Under the pieces are notes generated by a model. That model did no database searches. It was not told where the DNA came from and saw only the letters and a program-made list of their open reading frames with translations. From the NCBI RefSeq assembly GCF_003148905.1, contig NZ_QGHC01000001.1, forward strand, positions 149,128 to 213,127: a stretch of 64,000 nt of DNA, written 5' to 3'. The stretch comes from Fulvimonas soli (lineage in GTDB: Bacteria; Pseudomonadota; Gammaproteobacteria; Xanthomonadales; Rhodanobacteraceae). The position numbers were made by a program, and so were the translations under genes. Shown here one piece after another: positions 22,187 to 32,268 of the stretch. Each line of letters begins with the position of its first letter. Within the stretch, counting starts at the first letter, position 1.

Positions 22187-22888
22187 ATGCGCCTGTCGAA
22201 CCGGATCGGCCTGCTGTTCGCGCTGTGCGCCGCCTGCGGGCCCGCGGCGGCCGCGCTGGCGTCCAGCGAGCAGCAGGTGCGCGACCTGTTCGAGGCGATG
22301 CACATGCAGCAGACCCTGGGCCAGATGAACGCGCAGATGGCCGGCATGATGCAGAAGAAGCTGCCCTGCGTGCCGGCCGAGTACTGGCAGGGCTTCATCG
22401 ACGGCGACGGCGCCAGGGCGGTGGTGGACCGCATGGTGCCGGTGTTCCAGCGCCACTTCAGTGCCGAGGAGATCGACGGCCTGCTGAAGTTCTACCGCTC
22501 GCCGCTGGGCCAGAAGGTGCTCACCGAGATGCCGGCGGCGATGGCCGAGGCGGTGCAGGCCGGGCAGCAGTGGGGCCAGGAGCGCACCAAGACCATGCTG
22601 GCGGAGCTGCAGAAGAAGGGCACGCTGAACGCGCAGGGGCGCTGCCCGGCCGCCGTGGCGGCCGATGAGGAATCCGCGGCGGCGCCGGCCAAGCCGGCCC
22701 GGAAATCCACCCGGCACCACAAGGCGCCTGCGCACAAGGCCAAGCCCGCGACCAGGGCCAAGCCGGCCGGCAAGGCCGCCGCCAAGCCTGCGGCCAAGCC
22801 CGCCGCGACCCAGCCGGCCGCGAAGGGCACGGCCCAGAAGAAGAAAAGCGCGGCCCAGCCGTCCGGAACGGCCGACGGCACGCCCTGA
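22187..22888 (+). CDS. DUF2059 exported protein with histone-like tail
   Basis: 233 residues. A signal peptide ([19 protein letters not shown]) is followed by a DUF2059 domain (about 25-150) with [41 protein letters not shown]. The last 80 residues are Lys/Ala/Pro-rich with repeats such as [15 protein letters not shown], similar in composition to histone H1-like tails. The domain function is unknown. ATG 22187 is chosen for the signal peptide; the frame is open further upstream. Confidence 0.8.
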   Translation: MRLSNRIGLLFALCAACGPAAAALASSEQQVRDLFEAMHMQQTLGQMNAQMAGMMQKKLPCVPAEYWQGFIDGDGARAVVDRMVPVFQRHFSAEEIDGLLKFYRSPLGQKVLTEMPAAMAEAVQAGQQWGQERTKTMLAELQKKGTLNAQGRCPAAVAADEESAAAPAKPARKSTRHHKAPAHKAKPATRAKPAGKAAAKPAAKPAATQPAAKGTAQKKKSAAQPSGTADGTP

Positions 22889-22930
22889 GCCTGTTCACGA
22901 TCCCTGCGCCGGAGCCGTCGGTGGTCCGGT

Positions 22931-22997
22931 ATCGCGGCCGCAGGCCGCTCCCACAGGGGCCTCCGCCAGCCTTGTGGGAGCGGCCTGCGGCCGCGAT
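22931..22997. repeat. inverted repeat, family C
   Basis: ATCGCGGCCGCAGGCCGCTC followed by CCACAGGG (22931-22957), and inverted at 22973-22997 (TGTGGGAGCGGCCTGCGGCC then GCGAT). A single copy is at 29907-29936. This is a third dispersed palindrome family in the window. Confidence 0.8.
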
Positions 22998-23071
22998 GCC
23001 CCGCCAGCGCGCCCCGGCGCAGGGCACGGCAGGATTTGAACCGGCCCCAAGCCGGTCCGGCTGGTCAGGAA

Positions 23072-23101
23072 TTGACCAGCTCGCTGCGGCCCGGCTACAA
23101 T
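23072..23101 (+). promoter_or_regulatory. rplU-rpmA promoter and leader hairpin
   Basis: TTGACC (23072-23077), 18-nt spacer, TACAAT (23096-23101): a near-consensus sigma-70 promoter. The leader (about 23108-23170) begins with a perfect 8-bp stem GACCCGGC / GCCGGGTC (23111-23132, 6-nt loop), possibly a regulatory or mRNA-stabilising hairpin. Confidence 0.75.
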
Positions 23102-23170
23102 CGCGCGTTCGACCCGGCCGAAACGCCGGGTCGGGACACCCAAGAGAATAACGACAGAAGGGATATTCCC

Positions 23171-23485
23171 ATGAGTTACGCAGTCATCAAGACCGGCGGC
23201 AAGCAGTACCGCGTCCAGCAGGGCGACGTCCTGCGCGTGGAGCTGCTGGACGCCGAGGAAGGCGCCAGCGTGAGCTTCGACCAGGTGCTGCTGGTCGGCT
23301 CGGGCGAGTCGATCACCGTCGGCGCGCCGACCGTGGCCGGCGCCACCGTCTCCGCCACCGTGCGCAGGCACGGCCGCGCCGACAAGGTGCGCATCATCAA
23401 GTTCCGCCGCCGCAAGCACCACAAGAAGCAGCAGGGGCATCGGCAGCACTTCACCGAAGTCGAGATCACGGGCATCAACGCCTGA
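23171..23485 (+). CDS. rplU: 50S ribosomal protein L21
   Basis: 104 residues, normal length; starts [18 protein letters not shown] and contains the basic [16 protein letters not shown] segment. It binds 23S rRNA in the large subunit. It is 21 nt upstream of rpmA as in nearly all bacteria, and expressed from the TTGACC/TACAAT promoter. Confidence 0.98.
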   Translation: MSYAVIKTGGKQYRVQQGDVLRVELLDAEEGASVSFDQVLLVGSGESITVGAPTVAGATVSATVRRHGRADKVRIIKFRRRKHHKKQQGHRQHFTEVEITGINA

Positions 23486-23506
23486 TACAAGCCGGAGTAG
23501 ACAGTC

Positions 23507-23764
23507 ATGGCACACAAAAAAGGCGTAGGTTCGTCCCGCAACGGTCGAGACTCCAACCCGAAGTACCTGGGCGTGAAGGTGTACGGCGGCCAGGCCATCG
23601 AGGCCGGCAACATCATCGTGCGCCAGCGCGGCACCAAGTTCCATGCCGGCACCGGCGTGGGCCTGGGCCGCGACCACACCCTGTACGCGCTGGTCGACGG
23701 CACGGTCGAGTTCAAGACCCGCGGCGAGAACAACCGCAAGTACGTCAACGTCGTCAAGGGCTGA
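23507..23764 (+). CDS. rpmA: 50S ribosomal protein L27
   Basis: 85 residues beginning [16 protein letters not shown], the conserved N-terminal tail that reaches the peptidyl transferase centre; there is no Firmicutes-type cleavable extension. Followed directly by a terminator hairpin. Confidence 0.98.
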   Translation: MAHKKGVGSSRNGRDSNPKYLGVKVYGGQAIEAGNIIVRQRGTKFHAGTGVGLGRDHTLYALVDGTVEFKTRGENNRKYVNVVKG

Positions 23765-23786
23765 CAAGCCCCGCGGCGCTTCCGCG

Positions 23787-23810
23787 AAGGCCCCGCTTCG
23801 GCGGGGCCTT
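23787..23810 (+). terminator. rplU-rpmA terminator
   Basis: Perfect 10-bp stem AAGGCCCCGC / GCGGGGCCTT with a TTCG tetraloop, followed by TGCTTTGGGG. The T tract is weak but stem and loop are ideal. Confidence 0.8.
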
Positions 23811-23844
23811 TGCTTTGGGGAACAGGGAACGGGGAACGTGGTGA

Positions 23845-25056
<1,212 letters not shown>

Positions 25057-25113
25057 GCGGTCGTCGCTGCGCGGCGCGCCCGCCCGGCCCGCGCCGGAAC
25101 GGCGGGCAAAGAA

Positions 25114-25143
25114 AAGCCGCCGGGCGCGCAGGCCCGGCGGCTT
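25114..25143 (-). terminator. terminator of the TonB receptor gene
   Basis: 12-bp stem AAGCCGCCGGGC / GCCCGGCGGCTT with a 6-nt loop; on the minus strand it is followed by TTTTCTTTG, so it ends the receptor transcript, and it may also stop obgE transcription from the other side. Confidence 0.85.
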
Positions 25144-25162
25144 CCGGGAACCGGCCCGGCGA

Positions 25163-27583
25163 TCAGAAGCGGTAGGTCACCTTGCCGTACCAGTAGCGGC
25201 CGTTGAAGCCGAACGGCGACAGCGCGGAGTACTGCAGGCCGTCGGCGCGGTCCTCGTAGACGTTGTAGAGCGCGGCCTTGGTCGGGTACTGGTTGGTGAC
25301 GTTGTCGCCGCCCAGGGTGAAGGTCCACGCATCCCAGGTATAGCTGGCCGCAAGGTCGAGCAGCCAGCGCGCCGAGAACTTCTGGTCCTCGTCGGGCGTG
25401 TCGCCGATGCGGGTGACCGAGCCGTAGCGGGTCAGGTTGGCGTGCAGGCCGAAGCCGCCCGCCGTCCAGTCGCCGCCGAGCACGTACTTGGTGTGCGGCG
25501 AGGCGGAGGTGAGCAGGCCCTCGCTGGCGCGGCCGAAGGCCGGGGTGGACACCTCCAGCACCTTGGTCTTGTTGTAGTTGCCGCTGGCGGTGAGGCCGAG
25601 CCGGCCCCAGGCGTCCAGGTCCCACTGGTAGTTCAGGATCAGGTCGGCGCCGCGGGTGCGGGTGGCCGCGCCGTTGACGAAGAACTGCACCGCGGTGACC
25701 TGGCCGATCGGCTCGTCCAGCGCGATTTGGTCGGAGTACAGGATCTGGTTCCAGATGCGGATCTGGTACAGGTCCAGCGTGGCGCTGAAGGCGTTGCTCG
25801 GCTGCCAGACGCCGCCGACGCTGTAGTTGGCGGATTTCTCCGGCTTGAGCGGCTTGGCGCCCAGCGCGACCGCCACCGGGTCGGAGGTGCGGTAGGTGCC
25901 GATCTGCGCGAGCTGGCCGTTCTGGATCAGCGTCACCACCGACTCGTAGTTCTGCTGCGCCAGCGACGGCGCGCGGAAGCCGTTGGAGGCGGTGCCGCGC
26001 AGGGCGAAGCTGTCGGTGAGCTGGTAGCGCGCGGAGAGCTTGCCCGAGCGGGTGGAGCCGGCGTCGCTGTAGTCCTCGTAGCGCGCCGCCACGCCGGCGG
26101 AGAAGCGCTCGGACAGGTCGGTCTCCAGGTCCACGTAGGCGGCCTCGCTGTGCCGCGAGAACGAGCCGGCCACTTCCGGCGACAGGCCGGGGAACACCTG
26201 CGAGCCGCCGGGGTAGGGATTGCCGGTGTCCGGGTTGATGGTGTCCGGATCGAAGTAGTACGAATCCGGCTCGCCGGCGTCGATCACGTACTTCTCGTGG
26301 CGGTATTCGCCGCCGAAGGCCAGGGTCACCGGGTTCGGCAGGAAGCGCCATTCGAGCTCCCTGGTGAAGTCCAGGTTCACCACGCCCTGCTTGTTGTGGA
26401 AGGCGCCGGCGTTGAAGTAGGTGGGCGAGTAGCCCAGCGAATGCCAGAGGTTGGTGTTGATCGAGTCCTGGATGTCGAAGGTGAGGTCGTTCTGGCCGTA
26501 GTCGGCCGAGAGGTCCCAGTTCCAGCCGCCGGCGGTCCTGCCGCGGATGCCCAGCACCGCGGCGTAGTCGTTGGTGGGGTTGACGATCTGCGGCAGGAAG
26601 CCGTTCGGGTAGACCGCGGCGACGTTGCGGTCGGTGTTGTTCCAGGCGCGGTAGTAGCCGTTGGAGGTGACGTCGCGGCGGCTCAGGTCGAGGTAGCCGT
26701 AGAGGTCGACGTTCGGCGCGAGGCCGTAGCCGAAGTTCAGCAGCGACTGGTAGGTCTTCACCGCCGGGTCGCCGTAGCGCTCGTAGGGGATGCCGCTGGG
26801 GTTGGGCGCGCCGGCGAGGGTGGTGGAGCGGTCGGCGTTCTCGGCGCGGTTGGTGTTCATGGTGTTCTGGTAGTTCCACGACAGCCGCAGCCAGCCCGGC
26901 GCGGCGCCGCCCTTGCCGTCGCCGCCGAGCGGGATGCCGACCGAGCCCTCGATGCCGTTCTGTGCGCCGTCGCCCTTGTCCATGACGCCGCCGCCGGCGG
27001 TGACGCTGTTGCCGCCTTCCGGCGCGCCCTTCTTCAGCACGATGTTGACCACGCCGGCGATGGCGTCGGAACCGTACTGCGCGGAGGCGCCGTCGCGCAG
27101 CACCTCGATGTGGTCGATCGCGGAGATCGGGATCGAGTTGAGGTCCACCGGCGCGGAGCCGCGACCGACCGAGGCGTTGTAGTTGACCAGCGCCGAGGTG
27201 TGGTAGCGCTTGCCGTCCACCAGCACCAGCACGTCGTCCGGCGACAGGCCGCGCAGCGTGGCGGGCCGCAGCGCGTCGTTGCCGTCGTTGATGGCCGGGC
27301 GCGGGAAGTCCAGCGACGGCAGCAGCTTGCCCAGCGCGCTGGCCAGGTCGGTGCTGCCGGTCGAGGCGAGATCCTTGGGCGTGAGGATGTCGATCGGCGA
27401 GAGCGATTCGGCGACGGTGCGCGTGGTCGAGCGGGTGCCGGTGACCACGACCTGTTGCAGTTGCTTGGCGTCCTGCGGCTGCGCAGGAGCGTTCTCGTCG
27501 GCGCGGGTGGCGCCGCTCAGCGCCAGGAGCAGCATGGCGTAGAGCGGCGTATGGCGGACATGGGTCAGCTTCGATACGGACAT
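25163..27583 (-). CDS. TonB-dependent outer-membrane receptor
   Basis: 806 residues. Order: signal peptide (LYAMLLLALSGATRA), a TonB-box-like QQVVVTGTRS, plug domain (about 55-175) with LRGLSPDDVLVLVDGKRYHTSA and IEVLRDGASAQYGSDAIAGV, then a 22-strand beta-barrel ending with aromatic WYGKVTYRF. It imports a ligand across the outer membrane with TonB energy; the substrate is not evident, and no iron or sugar genes are adjacent. Divergent from the glycosylasparaginase gene. A TTGACG/CTAGCG pair about 80-110 nt upstream may be its promoter. Confidence 0.9.
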   Translation of the reverse strand: MSVSKLTHVRHTPLYAMLLLALSGATRADENAPAQPQDAKQLQQVVVTGTRSTTRTVAESLSPIDILTPKDLASTGSTDLASALGKLLPSLDFPRPAINDGNDALRPATLRGLSPDDVLVLVDGKRYHTSALVNYNASVGRGSAPVDLNSIPISAIDHIEVLRDGASAQYGSDAIAGVVNIVLKKGAPEGGNSVTAGGGVMDKGDGAQNGIEGSVGIPLGGDGKGGAAPGWLRLSWNYQNTMNTNRAENADRSTTLAGAPNPSGIPYERYGDPAVKTYQSLLNFGYGLAPNVDLYGYLDLSRRDVTSNGYYRAWNNTDRNVAAVYPNGFLPQIVNPTNDYAAVLGIRGRTAGGWNWDLSADYGQNDLTFDIQDSINTNLWHSLGYSPTYFNAGAFHNKQGVVNLDFTRELEWRFLPNPVTLAFGGEYRHEKYVIDAGEPDSYYFDPDTINPDTGNPYPGGSQVFPGLSPEVAGSFSRHSEAAYVDLETDLSERFSAGVAARYEDYSDAGSTRSGKLSARYQLTDSFALRGTASNGFRAPSLAQQNYESVVTLIQNGQLAQIGTYRTSDPVAVALGAKPLKPEKSANYSVGGVWQPSNAFSATLDLYQIRIWNQILYSDQIALDEPIGQVTAVQFFVNGAATRTRGADLILNYQWDLDAWGRLGLTASGNYNKTKVLEVSTPAFGRASEGLLTSASPHTKYVLGGDWTAGGFGLHANLTRYGSVTRIGDTPDEDQKFSARWLLDLAASYTWDAWTFTLGGDNVTNQYPTKAALYNVYEDRADGLQYSALSPFGFNGRYWYGKVTYRF

Positions 27584-27664
27584 ATCGCGTGATCTCCCCG
27601 TGGAATGGATGCGGATGGCGCGGCGGCTCCCCCCGCCGCGGGCGCCCGCGGCGCCTGTCGGTCA

Positions 27665-27713
27665 CGCTAGGGATTCGTGTTGCATTGCGTCAATACGGGC
27701 GGGAAGGTATAAG
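27665..27713. promoter_or_regulatory. overlapping divergent promoters
   Basis: Minus strand: TTGACG (27693 to 27688), 17-nt spacer, CTAGCG (27670 to 27665), toward the TonB receptor. Plus strand: TTGCGT (27685-27690), 17-nt spacer, TATAAG (27708-27713), toward the asparaginase. The two -35 boxes overlap, so the promoters should compete. The remainder of the 356-nt gap shows nothing clear. Confidence 0.5.
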
Positions 27714-27939
27714 CTGGATGGCCGTCCCATGGGATTTTCATGGGGGAGTTTTCATGTTGCGGAACGGAAGTGCCGAGGCTCTTCCGGCCGTGGCCGGATG
27801 GCATCCGCAGGCAGGCCGGCGCCGGTACGGGGAAGGGGCGCGTTGCCGGCATGGGAGGAACGGCGGGTCGCCGGCCCGCCGGCGATCGCGCATGATGGGG
27901 CCTTCCGGCTTTCCGGCCGCCGCTACGGACGACTGCTCG

Positions 27940-28980
27940 ATGCCTTCCCGCCGCGACTTCCTCAAGACCTCGATGCTGGCCGCCGGCGCGCTGGCCGTGC
28001 CGCGCCTGGCGCCCGCCGCCGCCGCGCGCGCGCAGGGCGCGCTGCCCGCCGCCGGCGGCGCGCGGGTGGTCTCCACCTGGGACTTCGGCGTGGCGGCCAA
28101 CCGCGCCGCCTGGGCGCTGCTGTCCCAGGGCGGCAAGGCGCTGGACGCGGTGGAGGCCGGCGTGCAGGTGCCCGAGGCGGACCTGGCCAACCACAGCGTG
28201 GGCAAGGGCGGCTATCCCGACCGCGACGGCCGCGTCACGCTGGACGCCAGCATCATGGACGGCGACGGCCGCTGCGGTGCGGTGGCCTGCCTTGAGCGCA
28301 TCGCGCATCCGGTCAAGGTGGCGCGCCGGGTGATGGAGGCCACGCCGCACGTGCTGCTGGTCGGCGACGGCGCGCTGCAGTTCGCGCGCGAGCAGGGCTT
28401 CCCGGAGGAGAACCTGCTCACCCCGGAAGCCGAGCAGGCCTGGCGCGAATGGCTGAAGACGGCGAAGTACAAGCCCGTCGCCAACAGCGAGAACCTCGAC
28501 TACCGCCGCAGCCTGCCGGGCGGCAAGGACAACCACGACACCATCGGCATGCTGGCGCTGGACGCCCACGGCCATCTGGCCGGCGCCTGCACCACCAGCG
28601 GCATGGCGTGGAAGCTGCACGGCCGCGTGGGCGACAGCCCGATCATCGGCGCCGGCCTGTACGTGGACGGCGAGGTCGGCGGCGCCACCTCCACCGGGGT
28701 GGGCGAGGAGGTGATCCGCAACGCCGGCAGCTTCCTGGTGGTGGAGCTGATGCGCCAGGGCCGCAGCCCGCAGGAGGCCTGCGAGGAGGCGGTGCGGCGC
28801 ATCGTGAAGAAGCGGCCCGACGGCGCCAAGGAATTGCAGGTGGGCTTCCTCGCGCTGCGCCGCGACGGCGCGGTGGGCGCGCACGCGATCCAGCAGGGCT
28901 TCACCTACGCCGTGTGCGACGCCCTGCGGCAGGACCGCCTGCTGGCCTCGCCCAGCGTGTACGCCACGAGCTTCTCCTGA
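27940..28980 (+). CDS. N4-(beta-N-acetylglucosaminyl)-L-asparaginase, Tat-exported
   Basis: 346 residues, Ntn-hydrolase family. The precursor is expected to self-cleave before Thr201 in NHDTIGMLALD, giving alpha and beta chains; Thr becomes the nucleophile that hydrolyses GlcNAc-Asn. The N-terminus SRRDFLKTSMLAAGALAVP is a twin-arginine signal, so the folded enzyme goes to the periplasm. Further family segments are NHSVGKGGYPDRDG, VGDSPIIGAGLY and GEEVIRNAGSF. ATG 27940 is placed at the Tat signal; an earlier in-frame ATG lies at 27892. It overlaps cutC by one base. Confidence 0.9.
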   Translation: MPSRRDFLKTSMLAAGALAVPRLAPAAAARAQGALPAAGGARVVSTWDFGVAANRAAWALLSQGGKALDAVEAGVQVPEADLANHSVGKGGYPDRDGRVTLDASIMDGDGRCGAVACLERIAHPVKVARRVMEATPHVLLVGDGALQFAREQGFPEENLLTPEAEQAWREWLKTAKYKPVANSENLDYRRSLPGGKDNHDTIGMLALDAHGHLAGACTTSGMAWKLHGRVGDSPIIGAGLYVDGEVGGATSTGVGEEVIRNAGSFLVVELMRQGRSPQEACEEAVRRIVKKRPDGAKELQVGFLALRRDGAVGAHAIQQGFTYAVCDALRQDRLLASPSVYATSFS

Positions 28981-29723
28981 TGGCGAGGGCGCTGCTGGAG
29001 GTCGCCGCCGGCTCGCTGGCCTCGGCGCTGGCGGCGCAGGAGGGCGGCGCCGACCGCGTGGAGCTGTGCGGCAGCCTGGCCGGCGGCGGCGTCACGCCCT
29101 CGTATGGGCTGATCGCCGCGGCGCGCGAGCGGCTGCGCATCCCGCTGTACGTGCTGGTGCGCCCGCGCGCCGGCGACTTCCTCTACGACGACGCCGAGCT
29201 GGACGCGATGTGCCGCGACGTCGAGGCCTGCGCGCGGCTGGGCTGCGACGGCGTGGCGATCGGCGCGCTGGACGCCGACGGCGAGGTGGACCAGGCGCGC
29301 TGCCGGGCGCTGGTGGCCGCGGCGGGCAAGCTCGGCGTGACTTTCCACCGCGCCTTCGACGCTGCGCGACACCCCTCGCGCGCGCTGGAGGAGATCGTCG
29401 CGCTGGGCTGCGAGCGGGTGCTGACCTCGGGCGGTCGCGCCGACGCGCTGGAAGGGGCGCCGGCGATCGCCGCGCTGGCCGCGCAGGCGGCCGGGCGCAT
29501 CCGCGTGATGGCCGGCGCCGGCATCCGCCCGGACAACCTCGCGGCGGTGGCGGCGCGCAGCCACGCCGACGAGTTCCACGCCTCGGCGCGCGCGCTGCGC
29601 CGCTCGGCGATGCACTGGCGCAACGAGCAGCTGCGCGACCTGGCGCCCGACCGCGAGGAAAGCGACGCGGCGACCGTGGCGGCCCTCGCCGCGGCGCTGC
29701 GCGGGGCGGCGCCACGGGACTGA
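28980..29723 (+). CDS. cutC: CutC family protein
   Basis: 247 residues, TIM-barrel CutC. Family features: LEVAAGSLASALAAQEGGADRVELC, GGVTPSYGLI, RPRAGDFLYDDAEL and GVTFHRAFDAARHP. Historically called a copper homeostasis protein; the copper role is uncertain and an enzymatic role is likely. The ATG overlaps the asparaginase TGA by one base. Confidence 0.9.
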   Translation: MARALLEVAAGSLASALAAQEGGADRVELCGSLAGGGVTPSYGLIAAARERLRIPLYVLVRPRAGDFLYDDAELDAMCRDVEACARLGCDGVAIGALDADGEVDQARCRALVAAAGKLGVTFHRAFDAARHPSRALEEIVALGCERVLTSGGRADALEGAPAIAALAAQAAGRIRVMAGAGIRPDNLAAVAARSHADEFHASARALRRSAMHWRNEQLRDLAPDREESDAATVAALAAALRGAAPRD

Positions 29724-29786
29724 TCCCGGGCGGTGTCCGGTGTGCCTGCGACGCAGGACGATCGGTGCCGGCGTCGCTCCTCCCCC

Positions 29787-29936
29787 GTCATTCCGGCGCA
29801 AGCCGGGCTCCAGTGACTGTGAGGCCCGGGTATGCCATGTCGCTGCCGGAATCACGGTCCTGGACCAGGTTCGGGACAGGTGCGCCGGGGATGGCGGCGC
29901 GGACATCGCGGCCGGAGGCCGCTCCCACACCGCAAG
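29787..29936. repeat. single family A and family C palindromes
   Basis: Family A at 29787-29816 (TTCCGGCGCAAGCCGG core) and family C at 29907-29936 (CATCGCGGCCGGAGGCCGCT then CCCACACCG). They fill most of the 340-nt gap between cutC and rpsT; nothing else is seen there except the rpsT terminator. Confidence 0.75.
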
Positions 29937-30013
29937 GTTGCGGCCGGTGCTGGTCGGATGCCGGGTCAACGCATGCGGCCCGCCGGCAAAGGCCGCGCAA
30001 CGGTCAAAGAAAA

Positions 30014-30031
30014 AGCCGGCTCGCGCCGGCT
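30014..30031 (-). terminator. rpsT terminator
   Basis: 7-bp stem AGCCGGC / GCCGGCT with a GCGA loop on the minus strand, followed by TTTTTCTTTG. Confidence 0.85.
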
Positions 30032-30063
30032 CTTCCACCAACCCGGAGGCGTCGCGCGCCGGC

Positions 30064-30327
30064 TTAGGCCAGCTCGCGGATCTTCGCGTTGAGGCGGCTC
30101 TTGTGGCGAGCGGCCTTGTTCTTGTGGATCAGGCCACGGGCGGCGTAGCGGTCCATCACCGGCTGCGCGGCGGCGAAGGCGGCCACGGCGGCGGCCTTGT
30201 CCTTGGCCTCGATGGCCTTGACGACCTTCTTGAGGGCGGTGCGCACCATGGAGCGGGCGCTGACGTTGCGCAGGCGGCGCTGCTCGGACTGGCGCGCGCG
30301 CTTCTTCGCGGACTTGATGTTGGCCAA
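30064..30327 (-). CDS. rpsT: 30S ribosomal protein S20
   Basis: 87 residues. The family N-terminus (M)[12 protein letters not shown] begins at a TTG codon; E. coli rpsT also starts with UUG, where it takes part in autoregulation, so the rare start is probably conserved on purpose. GGAG lies 7-9 nt upstream. The upstream in-frame ATG would add 15 residues without family similarity. Confidence 0.95.
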   Translation of the reverse strand: MANIKSAKKRARQSEQRRLRNVSARSMVRTALKKVVKAIEAKDKAAAVAAFAAAQPVMDRYAARGLIHKNKAARHKSRLNAKIRELA

Positions 30328-30371
30328 GGTAGAACTCCGGAAAGGATTGTCTGGGTTGGAAAAAGGCGGCA

Positions 30372-30400
30372 ATTATGGGGCGAATCCGCCATTGCGTCAA
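30372..30400 (-). promoter_or_regulatory. rpsT promoter
   Basis: TTGACG (30400 to 30395), 17-nt spacer, CATAAT (30377 to 30372) on the minus strand, about 45 nt before the TTG start. Confidence 0.75.
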
Positions 30401-30545
30401 CCGCTTGGCCGCCACCGGCCCGGCTCCCGCCACCGTTCCGGCCGCCTTCCGCCCGCGGGTGCTGTCGCGCGGGCACCGGCCGCTGTCACACTAGCGCCCT
30501 TTGGGCGCGCCGCGCCCGCGCGATCCCCAAGGTGACCCGAGCCGC

Positions 30546-32153
30546 ATGAAGTCCCCCAGCATGTTCCGTGGGCTGCTCTCCTTCAGCAGCATGACGATGG
30601 TCTCGCGCGTGCTCGGGCTGGTCCGGGACATGTCGATCAACGCGGCGTTCGGCGCCAACGCGGCCACCGATGCGTTCTGGGTGGCCTTCCGCATCCCCAA
30701 CTTCATGCGCCGGCTGTTCGCCGAGGGCTCGTTCTCCACCGCCTTCGTGCCGGTGTTCACCGAGGTCAAGGAGAAGGGCAGCCACGCCGACCTGAAGAAC
30801 CTGATGGCGCGCGTGTCCGGCACCCTGGGCGGCGTGCTGCTGGTGGTGACCGCGCTGGGCATCCTGTTCGCGCCGCAGGTGGCCGCGCTGTTCTCGCAGG
30901 GCGCGGCCGACACGCCGGAGAAGTTCGCGCTCACCACCGCGCTGCTGCGGCTGACCTTCCCGTTCCTGCTGTTCGTCTCGCTGACCGCGCTGTGCGGCGG
31001 CGCGCTCAACAGCTTCCACCGCTTCGGCCTGCCGGCGCTGACGCCGGTGATCCTCAACCTGTGCATGATCGCCGGCGCGCTGTGGCTGTCGAAGCGGCTG
31101 CACACGCCGATCCTGGCGATGGGCTGGGCGGTGCTGGCAGCGGGCGTGCTGCAGCTCCTGTTCCAGCTGCCGGCGCTGCGCGGGCTGGACCTGCTGGCGC
31201 TGCCGCGCTGGGGCTGGAGCCACCCCGACGTGCGCCGCATCCTGCGCCTGATGGTGCCCACCCTGTTCGGCTCCTCGGTGGCGCAGATCAACCTGCTGCT
31301 GGACACGGTGATCGCCTCCTACCTGATCACCGGCGCGCAGAGCTGGCTGTCGCAGGCCGACCGCTTCCTGGAGCTGCCGCTGGGCGTGTTCGGCGTGGCG
31401 CTGGGCACGGTGATCCTGCCCTCGCTGTCGCGCCACCACGTGGCGACCGACCGCGAGGGTTTCTCGAAGGCGCTGGACTGGGGCCTGCGCACCACGCTGC
31501 TGATCGCGGTGCCGGCGATGTTCGGCCTGATGCTGCTGGCCGGGCCGCTGGTGGCCACGCTGTTCCAGCACGGCCGCTTCACGCCGTTCGACACGCGCAT
31601 GGCCACGCTCTCGGTCACCGCGCTGAGCTTCGGCCTGCCGGCCTTCGCCCTGGTCAAGGTGCTGCTGCCGGCGTTCTACGCGCGCCAGGACACCCGCACG
31701 CCGGTGCGCGCGGGCGTGGCCTCGCTGGTGGCCAACATGGTGCTCAACCTGGCGTTCCTGGCGCTGCTGTTCGCGCTGTGGGCCACGCCGGAGCAGCACG
31801 CGCTGCCCTGGCTGCAGGCGCTGGCGGCGGTGCCGGGCCTGCACATGGCGCTGGGCCTGGCCAGCGCCACGGCCAGCTACCTCAACCTGGCGCTGCTGTG
31901 GTACTGGCTGCGCCGGGCCGGCGTGTACCGGCGCCAGCCGGGCTGGGCGCGCCAGCTGCTGCGGCTGGCGCTGGCCTGCGCCGCGATGGTGGCCGTGCTG
32001 CTGCTGGGCCGCTGGCTGTGGCCGGACTGGAGCCACGCGCCGGCGCTCACCCGGGTCTGGCACCTGGCCGCGCTGGTGGCGGCGGGCGGGGCCACCTACG
32101 TGGCTGTACTGTTCGCGGCCGGCTTCCGGCTGCGCGAGCTGCGGGGGAGTTGA
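30546..32153 (+). CDS. murJ: lipid II flippase MurJ
   Basis: 535 residues with about 14 membrane segments. MurJ flips the peptidoglycan precursor lipid II across the inner membrane. MOP-superfamily features: SRVLGLVRDMSINAAFGA, FRIPNFMRRLFAEGSFSTAF, PTLFGSSVAQINLLLDT and the FYARQDTRTPVR loop in the second half. Divergent from rpsT as in many gammaproteobacteria and followed by ribF. Confidence 0.95.
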   Translation: MKSPSMFRGLLSFSSMTMVSRVLGLVRDMSINAAFGANAATDAFWVAFRIPNFMRRLFAEGSFSTAFVPVFTEVKEKGSHADLKNLMARVSGTLGGVLLVVTALGILFAPQVAALFSQGAADTPEKFALTTALLRLTFPFLLFVSLTALCGGALNSFHRFGLPALTPVILNLCMIAGALWLSKRLHTPILAMGWAVLAAGVLQLLFQLPALRGLDLLALPRWGWSHPDVRRILRLMVPTLFGSSVAQINLLLDTVIASYLITGAQSWLSQADRFLELPLGVFGVALGTVILPSLSRHHVATDREGFSKALDWGLRTTLLIAVPAMFGLMLLAGPLVATLFQHGRFTPFDTRMATLSVTALSFGLPAFALVKVLLPAFYARQDTRTPVRAGVASLVANMVLNLAFLALLFALWATPEQHALPWLQALAAVPGLHMALGLASATASYLNLALLWYWLRRAGVYRRQPGWARQLLRLALACAAMVAVLLLGRWLWPDWSHAPALTRVWHLAALVAAGGATYVAVLFAAGFRLRELRGS

Positions 32154-32256
32154 TTGCGATCTCACCTGATCGCCAAGACCCAAAAGCGGCCATCCATGGC
32201 CGCACTTTTCATGGAACCCGGCTCCCGGCGGGCATCGCTTGCGGAAGCCGGCCCGC

Positions 32257-32262
32257 TATACT
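32257..32262 (+). promoter_or_regulatory. ribF -10 element, 6 nt from ATG
   Basis: TATACT followed by CGCGCG and the first ATG of ribF at 32269; the same spacing as for nnr, queG and lspA. Suggests a leaderless transcript. No convincing -35. Confidence 0.5.
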
Positions 32263-32268
32263 CGCGCG

